A DNA stretch of 64,000 bases, taken from assembly GCA_023525975.1 (NCBI GenBank), contig JAKNSE010000037.1:558001-622000 (forward strand). Direction: 5' to 3'. Both the position numbers and the translations under genes were made by a program. Shown here one piece after another: positions 44,564 to 55,133 of this stretch; position 1 is the first letter of the stretch; each line of letters begins with the position of its first letter. This stretch comes from Smallanthus sonchifolius (lineage: Eukaryota; Streptophyta; Magnoliopsida; Asterales; Asteraceae). Under the pieces are notes generated by a model that made no database searches, was not told the origin of the DNA, and saw only the letters and a list, made by a program, of their open reading frames with translations.

Positions 44564-45759
44564 AAAGTGTCATTTTCGTACCTGTGGTTTGATCATTTTA
44601 ATAACTTGTATCCAAAAAAAAATTTAGTTTTTTCGTCCCTGACTTTTTAAAATCTAACCATTTTCATCAATATGACTCACTTCGTTAAAATTTTAACGTT
44701 AAATCAGGGATAATTTGATGTTTTTAAAAATCATTCTTTTAACAACTTTTTTAAACGGGCAATTTTTGGATTTATTCCCAGCCCTTCTTGTCCATCATAC
44801 TTCTTCTTCACCACCACCTGCAATCACCGCTGCTCCTTTTCTCCGGCGACAAATCGATCTCCCCTAAATCCATCCCTTGTTGCTCCTCGCTCACTATTAG
44901 TCCTCAATCAACATCTTCGTGTTGCTATTCATCTAGCTTCAATTTCTTGAAAAAAACCCTAGGTTTTCTCTTGGATTATTGCCAGACTGAATCCTCGTCG
45001 ATTCGCCGCCAGAGCGGAGTCCACCAATGGCGTCGAGCCATGTCACTATGACTTCGACTTGTTTACAGGAGGCGTTAGGGCTTCTCGTTTTGCCACGAAT
45101 TTCGGTGCTTCGGTAGCTGTTTGTGAGCTTCCGTTTGCCACCATATCTTCGGAGACTACCGGAGGAGTAGGCGGAACGTAAGTTTCTAATTTTGTTAATT
45201 GAATTTGAATTTGAGTTACAACTAATTGAGCAGCACTCAGAGTGGAGGCTTACTTCGATTACATTAAAACTAATATGGGGTAACTTGCAAAATTTTTGTT
45301 TGATCGATTCCCATGAATCAAATTCCCAATTTAGTGATGACCTTCAGATTTTTTTGTTTGATCCTTTAATTCTATGTGAGTTTCTGGTGACGGTGGAGGT
45401 GAATATTTTGGCAAGTAAAGGGGACACGCAATGGAGATGGGCGATTGAGTTGAGGGAGTGGTGTTGGCGGTGGGAAAGAGAGGATGACGGTGGCGGTGGT
45501 GGTTTGACCGACACAATCGGCAACGAGAAATAGATGGGAGGAAGATGGCCGGCGTATCTGAGAGAGGGGGATGGGATTTAAAAAAAGGGTTTTTGAAAAG
45601 ACCAAAATAACCCTGATTTAACGTTAAAATTTTAGCGGAGTTAGTCAGTTGGATGAAAATGGCTAGATTTTGAAAAGTTACGGACGGAAAAGATAAAAAA
45701 AAAGTTTTTGAATGAAAGTGATTAAAATGGCCAAACCACAGGGACGAAAATGACACTTT
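44564..45759. mobile_element. Mutator-like element with long inverted repeats, about 1.2 kb
   Basis: Left AAAGTGTCATTTTCGTACCT and right (complement) AAAGTGTCATTTTCGTCCCT start inverted repeats of about 160-170 bp that include AACGTTAAATCAGGG-TA. The interior (44780-45540) is GC-richer and gene-like (a frame with LSGDKSISPKS and CCSSLTISPQ, and a GT-like junction after GGCGGAACGTAAGT), which would fit a Pack-MULE with a captured gene 5' end. I see no transposase and no clear target duplication. Confidence 0.65.
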
Positions 45760-45772
45760 ATTCTTTTTTTTA

Positions 45773-46044
45773 GAGTAAGTATACGGATGGTTCCTGTGAT
45801 TTAACAAAATTTTTGATTTTGTCCATGGTCCATGTGGTTTACACTTTATAACGTATTTAGTCCAACAAATCTAAAAGCTTTAGAAGTTCTAAGTTAGAAT
45901 CTAAATGCGTTAAAAGTGCAAACCACAGAGACCGCACATATACTTTTGGCAAAGTTTGGAGACTAAGTACGTTACAAAATGCAAACCACAGGTACCAAAT
46001 TCAAATTTTTGATAAACGACAAGAACCATCTGTATATTTTACTC
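45773..46044. mobile_element. MITE, 272 bp
   Basis: Imperfect inverted repeats start GAGTAAGTATACGGATGGTT on the left and (complement) GAGTAAAATATACAGATGGT on the right. The interior is non-coding with GCAAACCACAG phrases in both arms. Confidence 0.65.
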
Positions 46045-46254
46045 TTTTTTATTTTGTTTTTTTATAAATAAATAAATTACAATATTTTCCAAAGCACTGA
46101 CAATGTCTTTACTTTTTTGTTTTTTTAAAGAGATTAATAATCTCTTTCTTCCCAACCCGCCATCTTCTTCCTTTACGATCTAAAAAACAAACCATCCTCT
46201 TTTTTCTCAACAAATTCATCTTCTTTTTCCTCACATTTTCTCTATCATTTAGAT

Positions 46255-46452
46255 GGTGTTTGGGATTACTTTTCAAACCTAGTTATTGACTTATTACCTT
46301 TTGTAATAAGTCAACGAGTTATAAATTTGTTTGGATAATTTAAAATAAGATGTAAAATATGAGATAAAAAGTTAAATTCAAAAGTAAGGCCTTACTTTTA
46401 AAATTACTTCTTCAAAAATCATAACTAGTTTCAATAAGTAATCCCGAACACC
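46255..46452. mobile_element. MITE, about 198 bp
   Basis: GGTGTTTGGGATTACTT at the left and AAGTAATCCCGAACACC at the right form inverted ends, the well-known GTGTTTGG type of plant MITE. Non-coding. Confidence 0.7.
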
Positions 46453-46835
46453 CGCTTAGATACACCATTTTCACAAAATATCTGGTAAAAGAAAGAAGAT
46501 AGAGACGCACGGACCACCAGGGCACAACCACTCACCACCGCCACCACATCACCATCAGCCGCCACCGCTTGTTCATCACCACCACCCTTCGACGACGACT
46601 GTTGTTCAATTGTTCATCACTACCCTCCGACGACGACGACCGCTCACAGCCACCGCCGCTCCTCCTGGTTCAACCGGTCCAACCACCGATTTCCGGCCTA
46701 ACCGGACCGCCTAAGTCACCGGTTCCCGGTCCGGGTTTGAAAACACTGATTAAAAGAGCAAGACTATTCGGTCTGGCATATCTAATATAAATGGATTTTA
46801 CTTCCACCTCTACTGTCATTGCTTCTTCTAGTGAT

Positions 46836-46840
46836 ATATC
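46836..46840 (+). repeat. Target-site duplication ATATC, left copy
   Basis: ATATC directly precedes the LTR terminus TGTTAGCG and recurs at 51890-51894 after the right LTR end. TNL1 has a single corresponding site (GTGATATACCACACTGCAGC). Confidence 0.97.
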
Positions 46841-47106
46841 TGTTAGCGAACTTAGTAGGCGAACTTACTAAGTTCGCTTGTTTAGTATAGGGGCAAACTT
46901 ATTAAGTTCGCCTGGTTCAGTACTTTGTTTAGCTTTGTCTATAAATAACTTCTTTGTAACATTATTCAAGTTATCAATCAATTCATATCAGTTTTACCCC
47001 AAATTATTCTCTCTTAACTTTTTCTCTCGTTTATCATACTCGCTTGTTTTAGCGATCTCGTTTATCATTCTCGCTTGTTTTAGCGATCATTCTCTATATC
47101 ATAACA
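46841..47106 (+). mobile_element. Copia 5' LTR, 266 bp
   Basis: TGTTAGCGAACTTAGTAGG to CATAACA. It opens with a perfect 12-bp inverted repeat (GCGAACTTAGTA, 8-base loop, TACTAAGTTCGC) and then a second near-palindrome GCAAACTTATTAAGTTCGCC. A TATA-like box CTATAAATAAC is near 46940. Near the end a 31-bp unit containing CTCGCTTGTTTTAGCGATC is repeated in tandem. Confidence 0.96.
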
Positions 47107-47122
47107 TGGTATCAGAGCATAT
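47107..47122 (+). other. Copia primer-binding site
   Basis: TGGTATCAGAGCATAT follows the LTR without a gap and matches initiator tRNA-Met for 12 bases. Confidence 0.92.
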
Positions 47123-47420
47123 ATGCTCGATTCTGTGATTTTTCTCCTTTTTCCGCACTCATTCTTTGTTGTTTCATTCGTTTTCTCATTTTTGTGTCAA
47201 TTGGGGGTTGTTTCCTGTTTTGATCCGTTCAAAACCTTCGTTTTTTGTTTCTAATCATTCCTATGGTTAGATTTCTTCATATACTTCTCTGATTTTGAGT
47301 TATGATGATTTCTGGATCGATTTCACGTTTTTCTGTTCGTGCAGGCGAACTTGTCGCGATAGTTTGTTGGCGAACTTAACAAGTTCGCTTGTTCTGGTCT
47401 TCATTTTCTTTCTACTTTTC

Positions 47421-50400
47421 ATGCCTCCTACTGTTGATCCCGCAGTTGTTGTTCCTATGGATTCTTCTAATCCTTTGTTCTTACATTCATCTGATCATCC
47501 GGGTCTCTTACTTGTTTCTAAAACATTTGACGGCTCTTCTTTCGGATCCTGGAAACGTGCCATGTCCATTGCCTTATCTGCTAAGAACAAACTTGGTTTT
47601 GTTGATGGGACTGTTATCAGACCTACTTCCTCTCCAAATCTGGAGTTATGGAAAAGATGCAATGATATGGTTATTTCTTGGATTTTGAACACTTTGTCCA
47701 GTGATATCAGTGAGAGCGTTTTGTATGTTGAGAATGCTCGACAACTCTTGAAAGAGTTAACTGACCGGTATGGACAGAGTAATGGGGCCAAATATTATCA
47801 ATTGCAGAAGTCTCTTTGTGTTATTTCTCAAAGGAATGATGATGTTGCTACATATTTTACCAAAATCAAAGCTGTTTGGGATGAGCTTAATGCAATCGAA
47901 CCTATTCCTCCCTGCACATGTGGTACTTCCCAACTTATGGCTAAGCGCGAAACAGATCAACGTTTGATGCAGTTTCTGATGGGTCTTAACCCTTGTTATG
48001 ACATGATTCGTGGGAATACTATCATGATGAAGCCTCTTCCCTCAATCAATGAAGCTTATGCTTTTCTCATTCAAAATGAGAAACAGAGGGAGCTTCAATC
48101 ATCGGCTCAGTTTATTCCTCAGAATGCTTCTATGAATGCTTCTGTGCAAGCACCAAAGAATTACAGTGCTCGGAAAGGTTCTGTTTGCTCTCATTGCAAA
48201 AAGCCAGGACATGATGCCAGCAAATGTTATCGTTTAATTGGGTTTCCTAAAGATTTCAAATTTACTAAACCCAAAGCTGCTGCTAATGTTGTTTCTAATG
48301 TTGGGGTTACTGTTCCTACTTCTGGTGCTCCTAATACTCTTTCTTCTGAACAGTACAACAATCTATTGCAACTTCTTCAGCATAATTCTGGGGTTCAGGG
48401 TGGTGTTCCTAATGTTCAACCACTCAGCTTTGCAAATTTTGCAGGTATTATTGCTTGCAATTCGACTACGGTCGATACTACTTGGATCATTGATACCGGT
48501 GCAAGTAATCATATGTGCTTTGATTTCAATTTAGTTTCTGATGTTCAATTGCTTAACTCACCCGTTTATGTTCTTCTTCCAAACGGGCATGTCTTAACTG
48601 TTACGCAGGTCGGAACAGTTCATCTTACCAAGACGTTTTCTATTTCTAATGTCTTCTTTGTGCCTCAGTTCAAGCACAATCTCTTATCTGTTCCTAAACT
48701 TTGTAGGGATACAAAGGGTCTTGTTCAGTTTTCTGAAACTACTTGTTTATTGCAGGCCCCTTCGCTGAGTAATCCGTTGGTCCGGGGAGATCTTCTCAAC
48801 GGCCTTTATCTTTTGAATCCAAATAAACTTTTCTCTGTTACAGTTGATTCTTTTGCTCACTGTAATTCTGTTGTTTCTTTGAAACTTTGGCATACTCGTC
48901 TTGGTCATTTACCTTTGTACAAACTTAAGCAATTGAATGTCTTTACTGGTGCACATGATTGTTCTATTGATGATTGTTCTGTTTGTCCTAAGGCTAGACA
49001 TCATAAACTGCCTTTTGCATCTAGTAGTATATCCAGTTCTCAAATGTTTGATCTTATTCATATTGATACGTGGGGACCGTATCGATCTACTACATTTTAT
49101 GGATATAAATATTTTCTCACCATTGTTGATGATTTTACTAGAACTACTTAGACTCATATTTTGATAACTAAAGGAAATGCCTTTACTATTCTTCAAAGGT
49201 TCATTGAAATGGTTGAGACACAGTTCAGTACCAAAGTGAAGCGTGTTCGATCTGATAATTCTTTTGAACTTGGTTCGGGTGTTCATCATGCCGAGTATTT
49301 TAAACAGAAGGGTATTATTCATCAGACTACTTGTCCTGGGGTTCCTCAACAGAATGGGGTGGTGGAACGTAAACATAAGCATCTTCTTGAAACTGCTCGT
49401 GCTCTTATGTTTCAATCCAAGTTACCGATAACTTTTTGGGGTGAATGCGTTCTTACTGCTACTCATTTGATTAATATTTTCCCCACACGGGTTCTTCAGG
49501 GAAAATCTCCTTCTGATATGCTCTTTGGTAAAGCTCCTTCATACACCCACCTTCGCACTTTTGGGTGTTTGTGTTATGCTTCTACCTCTACACCCGGACG
49601 AGATAAATTTCAGCCTAGAGCTCAAGCTTGTATTTTTATTGGTTATCCCTTTGGAAAGAAAGGTTACAAGCTTTATAATCTTGGCACTCGACAAGTTCTT
49701 GTTTCTCGAGATGTGACTTTTCTTGAGCACATTTTCCCTTCTTTACATTCTTCAGATCCTTCTTATTAGTTCCCTTCTCTAAATGATCTGTTTGAGGAGA
49801 CAGCTCCAGTTGCTGTTCCTTTATCTTCTTCGGTTGCTCCTGAAGTTGATTCCACTCCTCCTCCTGTTTCTCCTATTCCTCCTCCTCCACCTCCAGAGCC
49901 CAGGAGATCTACTCATTCTTCTGTTCCTCCTTCTCATCTGTATGATTATGTTTGTAATTCTGCTTCTTCTGTAGATTCGTCTTGTTTTCATACTTTGTCG
50001 AGTGCTTGCCAAGCTTCTCATTTTGTTAATCTTGCTGATCTTTCTCCTGATTCCTAGCAGCTCCTTTTAAATCTTGATCCTGTTAAAGAACCTTCTTCTT
50101 ATCAGGAGGCTGCTAACCATCCTGCTTGGCAAGAGGCTATGACTAAGGAGTTTAATGCCTTGGAAAGAAATCAAACTTGGGAGGTTATGCATTTACCTAA
50201 AGGTAAAAAGGCCATTAAGTGCAAATGGGTGTATAAAGTCAAGTATAATGCTGATGGTACTGTTGAATGTTGCAAAGCCTGTTTGGTTGTTCGTGGTGAT
50301 ACTCAGAAGGCAGGAATTGATTTCAATAAGACTTTTTCTCCTGTCGTTAAGATGACTACTATTCGTAGTCTCATTGTTGTTGCCATTAAACGAAAATGGG

Positions 50401-51617
50401 GTTTATATCAATTGGATGTTAATAATGCTTTTTTACATGGGGATCTTGACGAAGACATATATATGATTCCTCCTCCTGGAATGCCTTTATCCTCTCCTGA
50501 TCATGTCCTTAAGCTCAAGAAGTCTCTTTACGGTTTGAAGCAAGCTTCAAGACAATGGTATGGAAAGCTTTCCGATGCTCTTAAAACCAAAGGTTATATG
50601 CGGTCTCCCAATGATTATTCTTTATTCTCTAAGAAGATGGGGGATTCTGTTGTTCATGTCGCTGTTTATGTTGACGACATTCTTCTTACCGGTAATAATG
50701 ATCAAGAGATATCTGCTGTGAAGGCTTTCTTACATTCCACTTTCCAGATCAAGGATCTTGGCACTCTCAACTACTTTCTGGGCATTGAGGTTCTCAAATC
50801 TCCCTCTGGTCTTATTATGACTCAACGCAAATTTGCGAAGGATTTGCTGACTGAGTTTTCTACCGACGATGTTTCTTTTGTTTCGTCTCCTTTGCCTTTA
50901 CATTTACAAATCAGGCTCAACGAAGGTCAAGTTCTTGATGATCCTTTAGTCTATCGTCGACTTGTTGGTAAACTCAATTACCTCACTCATACTCGGCCTG
51001 ATCTTGCTTTTGCGGTTCAGTTTCTCAGCCAGTTTTTGAGTGATCCGTGTGTTCCTCATTGGGATGTTGCGTGGCATACTCTTCGTTATGTCAAAGGCAC
51101 TTGTTCTCAAGGGTTGTTCTTTAATAATGTTCCTGATATGTCTTTGTCTGCATATTGTGATTCTGATTGGGCAGCTTGTCCTAATACTCGGCGTTCTGTC
51201 AGTGGCTATTTCATTTCTCTTGGGGGCAGTCCTATTTCTTGGAAATCCAAGAAGCAACCTACTGTTTCTCTTAGTTCTGCTGAAGTTGAATATCATTCTC
51301 TTTTCCGTGTCACACAGGAACTTGCTTGGTTGACTCGCTTGTTTGTGGAGTTTCGGCTTGATAATCTTACTCCTGTTCCTCTCAAATGTGACAGTCAGGC
51401 GGCTATTCATATTGCTAAGAATCCAGTTTTTCATGAGCGAACCAAGCATATCGGGTTGGATCGTCATTTTGTCCGTGAGAAGCTTCAAGCCGGTTTGATT
51501 CTGCTTTCTCACACACGGACTTCTGATCAACTTGCGGATTTATTCACAAAGAGTTTGGCTGGTCAACCGCATTCAGATATCATTTCCAAGTTGGGGTTGT
51601 ATACACCTCCAACTTGA
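47421..51617 (+). pseudogene. Copia gag-pol polyprotein with three in-frame TAG codons
   Basis: From the ATG at 47421 (the frame is also open upstream) the 1398-codon frame has gag (SKTFDGSSFGSWKRAM), a CCHC knuckle CSHCKKPGHDASKC near residue 256, protease DTGASNHM near 358, pre-integrase LWHTRLGHL near 489, integrase HIDTWGPY near 548 and PQQNGVVERKHKHL, RT WVYKVKYNADGTV and YVDDILLTG (YVDD at about 1083), and RNase H YCDSDWAACP near 1245 with KHIGLDRHFVRE. TAG codons lie at 49149, 49767 and 50055. The DNG of the integrase is DNS here. All catalytic blocks are otherwise readable. Ends in TGA six bases before the purine tract. Confidence 0.96.
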
Positions 51618-51623
51618 GGGGGG
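51616..51623 (+). other. Copia polypurine tract
   Basis: GAGGGGGG lies directly before the right LTR start TGTTAGCG and overlaps the polyprotein stop codon. Confidence 0.9.
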
Positions 51624-51889
51624 TGTTAGCGAACTTAGTAGGCGAACTTACTAAGTTCGCTTGTTTAGTATATGGGCGAACTTATTAAGTTCGCCTGGTT
51701 CAGTAGTTTGTTTAGCTTTGTCTATAAATAGCTTCTTTGTAACATTATTCAAATTATCAATCAATTTATATCAGTTTTACCTCCAATTATTCTCTCTCAA
51801 TTTTTTCTCTCGTTTATCATACTCGCTTGTTTTAGCGACCTTGTTTATCATTCTCGCTTGTTTTAGCGATCATTCTCGATATCATAACA
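51624..51889 (+). mobile_element. Copia 3' LTR, 266 bp
   Basis: Same length and termini as the left LTR, with about 13 scattered substitutions and no indel. The GCGAACTTAGTA hairpin and the 31-bp tandem repeat are both present. Confidence 0.96.
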
Positions 51890-51894
51890 ATATC
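51890..51894 (+). repeat. Target-site duplication ATATC, right copy
   Basis: Matches 46836-46840. The TIR coding sequence resumes in the original frame once one copy is discounted. Confidence 0.97.
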
Positions 51895-52340
51895 ACCCTG
51901 CAGCTATGATGTCTTTCTAAGTTTTCGAGGCGAAGATACTTGACATTCTTTTACGGATCATCTTTACGAATCGTTAAAACGAGCGGGAATTAATACTTTT
52001 AGAGATGAGAAGAAATCAAGAAAGGTGAAAAACTGAAACCTGAAATTGGGAGAGCAATCGAAGCATCTATGGCTTCGATAGTTGTATTGTTAGAGAATTA
52101 TGCAACTTCCACTTGGTGCCTTGACGAGCTTGTGCTCATCCTCAAGCAAAGGAAGGAGCAGAATCATTTTGTTTTACCTGTGTTTTATCACGCTAATCCA
52201 TCAGATGTTAGGAAACAAACAGGAAGTTTTGCCATTGAAGTCAAACCTTCTTCTTCAAAGGGGACGGATGATAATGTAACGCAGTGGAAGAAAGCTCTTA
52301 CGGAAGTTTCTGATATTTCTGGCTTCCCTGTTGTGTACGG

Positions 52341-52925
52341 GTATGGTTCTCTGTCTCTTCTTTTAATTCAATCATTATAGAAGTTAATTTTAGTTGATCC
52401 AAAGATTTGATGATTATTTTATTAATGTTAACTTCGACCCAAATTTTGGTCTCTACTACAAACTCATAACTTAGTGATCTGACAAAAATCTTTTTATTTT
52501 TTTTGATAAAGAAGTTTGGAAATGAAGTAATTGGCTTAGGTGTAAAAATAATATGAATTTTGACAGAGCTAAGTTGAGTTATTGAACAAATTAAGTATCT
52601 CCTTTTGTGTACACTATGGGCTTTGATTCATATAATTATGTTTAATCTTTTAACTTTTTAACATTTTGTAATTGAATCTTTTTTCTTTCTTTTTTCAGAA
52701 AACTTCAATGGTAATTTATAAGCCTGGAAAATTAAGCCTTAAAAGGGGATACTTAAAAACGCCTAAAATCATGACTAGTTAGCTACCACATAAAAACACC
52801 TATATGTAGATTTACAGATATCAATCCATATAAAAATGTTGTAGAGTAAACTTTGTTTTTAACCCATTTGGTTTGGTCAAAATAAATAATCTCTCATACT
52901 TTTAATTAATTATTTAAAATAAATA
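52341..52925. other. Former intron of TNL2, no NBS exon
   Basis: Starts with a donor GTATGG like that of TNL1. A T-rich stretch ending TTTTTTCAG is at about 52680-52698, but the sequence after it does not encode NB-ARC. The rest of the gene is lost. Confidence 0.5.
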
Positions 52926-53110
52926 TAGGAAAATGATCAAATTTAAACCAAGTTTAAATGTGTAAACCAAAAAACTAAATTCTGGCCACATATTTATTAT
53001 AGTTAATTGAGTATTTGACTTTTAGGGAATGTATTAAAATAAGATGAAAAAAAATGTGTGCCCAGAATTTGGTTTTTTGGTTTACGAGTTTACAAATGAA
53101 CCTCACCATA
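52926..53110. mobile_element. Foldback element E3, about 185 bp
   Basis: Left TAGGAAAATGATCAAATTTA and right (complement) TATGGTGAGGTTCATTTGTA continue into matching arms with GTAAACCAAAAAAC. Joined to E4 by (TA)n. Same family as E5, which shares TAGGAAAATGATCA. Confidence 0.75.
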
Positions 53111-53128
53111 TATATATATATATATATA
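53111..53128. repeat. (TA)n junction between E3 and E4
   Basis: Nine or more TA units between CCTCACCA and TAGGGTGAGG. Confidence 0.9.
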
Positions 53129-55123
53129 TAGGGTGAGGTCTAGAGAAAACCAAGTTTTATAAGAAAACTAAAAAAACCAATTATAACCATCAATGGTTGA
53201 TATAAGTCAATGTCAAAATTGTAAATTTGTAGAAATTAATTAATTCAATTAAATGATCGAGGGGTAAATTAGGTAGATTGTCATCTTTTGATTTAGGAAA
53301 ATTCATTAAAAATCTCTTTCTCTCTTCTTTCTTCTCATCTAATTAATTGTAATTATCACTTATTTCAATGGTTTAATTAAGGTAAATTCGTTAATATCAA
53401 TTTTTGATATTACGATTTTGTTTATTTCGAAATTAACATTTTTTAAAAGGAAAATTTTTAAAATAGTAAGATCAATTGCATTTATGAACCATGCATACAT
53501 ATATGTAAACGTTTTGTTATGATATTTTAATATATGTAAAGAGTAGGATAGTACAAGGGAAGTGTTTAATAAAAACTTATAATTTATGCCTATTTTTTTA
53601 CAACAATGAATGTTATATCTGAATGAAAAAGTGAAATGTTTAATAAAAACTTATAATTTATGCCTAATTATGATCAAACAAATAAATAAAAATTACATTT
53701 ACATATAATTCTGATATATACGTTTTATATAATTTAGAACCAACTGGATCATCCTCGTTTAAACAACAAAATGATGAAAAAATGCCGATTACCTATATAT
53801 GTGCTTAGATTGTAAAGAACTAAACTAATTCATACTATATATTAACTTTGAATCTGATCAAATAAGCTATATAATCAAAAAGCTTTAATTTCATATATGT
53901 GTGTATTTATAATTTTGATATATCAACTGCAATTTACGGTAACATCGCCTCGTTTAAACAAAAAAATATGGAAAATAATTTTCAGGTTTAATAAAAAAAA
54001 TTTGGTAGAAATAATTAGTTTAAATAAGTTATATGTAACAATAGTAGCTAATATATGTGTGTATACGCTTACGTATATTTAAACTGATCTACATATATAT
54101 GCTTACGTATATGTAAACATATATGTAAGCAGGTTAACATATGTGTTTACGTATATGTAAACAGGTTACGTGTGGAGATAATATGGATGTTAAGAGCTGA
54201 GATGATGTGTATGCTACGAGTTACGTATACGTAGCTAATATGTAAACATGTGATTACATATATGTAAATACATATATTTGTGTACGCGTAATCGAGGATG
54301 TAAAGAAAAAACATACATGTAACTCATAGTGTTTATATATGTAACTGACATTTTTATGTAGCTCAAATGAATTACATATACGTAGCACATGCCGTTAAAA
54401 AAACACATACGAGTTACATATATGTAGCTCATACGAGTTCTTCAACTCAATAGTTTTCTTCCTCGTCAAATCTCGTTGGAAACCTCCCACTCTCCGGAAA
54501 TCTTTTACTGCTTTCTTGGTGTTGTTAGTTAAACCAACCGATTAATTAATAAAAATCTCCTAAAGTCAACTTTTTTTTATCCTCACGATTACTTCAATCG
54601 AGTTTTCTATAAAAGAGAAAGAATTCAATTAACATAATTTGCAAAAGAAATAAAAAAACCAAACAAAACCACACTAATCAATAAAATATTTGAATGAAGT
54701 ATCAATATAACCATATCTTGTTGACTTTTCTTGATAATTACCTCATCACCATCGTGAAAATCAAGATGAATGAATAATATTGCTTGGATTTTTTGATAGT
54801 TGCATTCAGTAGATGAGTTCTACAGTTTTTATGCTTGATTTTAGAGAGAGAAATGATAGAATCAATTAATTATAAAGTAAGATGCAATCATCTTTACTTT
54901 TGAATTTTCAATTAAATTTGAAATGGAATATAAACGTAAAACTGGGAGAAATCTAAGGGATTTAGATAGAAAACAATAAATATTAAATATAAATTAATGT
55001 ACATTTACTATAACACCCTTTCATATATAAAGAAAATAATTAAAATGTAAATTATCTGATTGGCTGAGACTGGTTTTCTTGGTTTTCGCTTAACTTAGTG
55101 GTTTTCTCTTGATCATCTCCATA
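53129..55123. mobile_element. Foldback-type element E4, about 2.0 kb
   Basis: Left TAGGGTGAGGTCTAGAG with AAAACCAAG and right (complement) TATGGAGATGATCAAGAG with AAAACCACT are inverted ends of the same type as E1. The interior has no coding frame above 61 codons, many ACATATATGTA/TACGTATACGTA palindromes (54050-54430) and a 31-bp direct repeat (TTTAATAAAAACTTATAATT at 53563 and 53638). Non-autonomous; no transposase seen. Confidence 0.75.
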
Positions 55124-55133
55124 TATATATATA
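55124..55133. repeat. (TA)n junction between E4 and E5
   Basis: Short TA run between CATCTCCATA and TAGGAAAATG. Confidence 0.85.

Larger units (their letters stand above)
44284..46748. mobile_element. 2.5-kb composite of DNA transposons in the TNL2 leader
   Basis: TNL1 has continuous sequence where TNL2 has this island. Its ends are inverted repeats: GTTTTCATAATCGGACCG at the left and CGGTCCGGGTTTGAAAAC at the right, a pattern of plant DNA transposons with CCGGACCGG-rich ends. Inside lie a long-TIR element (44564-45759) and two MITEs. The right part (46500-46740) is GC-rich with CACCACCGCC runs and no protein motif. It separates the TNL2 promoter from its ATG by about 2.5 kb. Confidence 0.6.
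46841..51889 (+). mobile_element. Nearly complete Ty1/copia element, 5049 bp
   Basis: Two LTRs of equal length (266 bp), 5-bp target duplication, primer site, one long polyprotein frame and a purine tract are all present. By hand I count about 13 differences between the LTRs (about 5%), so the insertion is old enough for neutral decay but younger than the TNL duplication. It inserted in the TIR exon of TNL2 just after codon 16. The polyprotein has three in-frame TAG codons and no frameshift that I can see. Confidence 0.97.
46791..52340 (+). pseudogene. TNL2: TIR exon, split by a copia element
   Basis: The exon starts MDFTSTSTVIASSSDI at 46791, is interrupted at 46840, and resumes at 51890 with SPCSYDVFLSFRGEDT. 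It then has TGA at 51941-51943 in place of the last arginine of FRGEDTR, a one-base deletion near 52007, and from 52069 an open stretch MASIVVLLENYATSTWCLDEL, LPVFYHANPSDVRKQTGSF and VTQWKKALTEVSDISGF. A GT donor at 52341 corresponds to TNL1. No NB-ARC, LRR or C-JID follows in the next 12 kb. It is a TIR-only relic of a TNL paralogue, closest to TNL1. Confidence 0.93.

Noticed and set aside
45192..45807. Frames of 113 and 158 codons on opposite strands
   Set aside because: They overlap each other inside the long-TIR element and run into its terminal repeat; at most a captured gene fragment.
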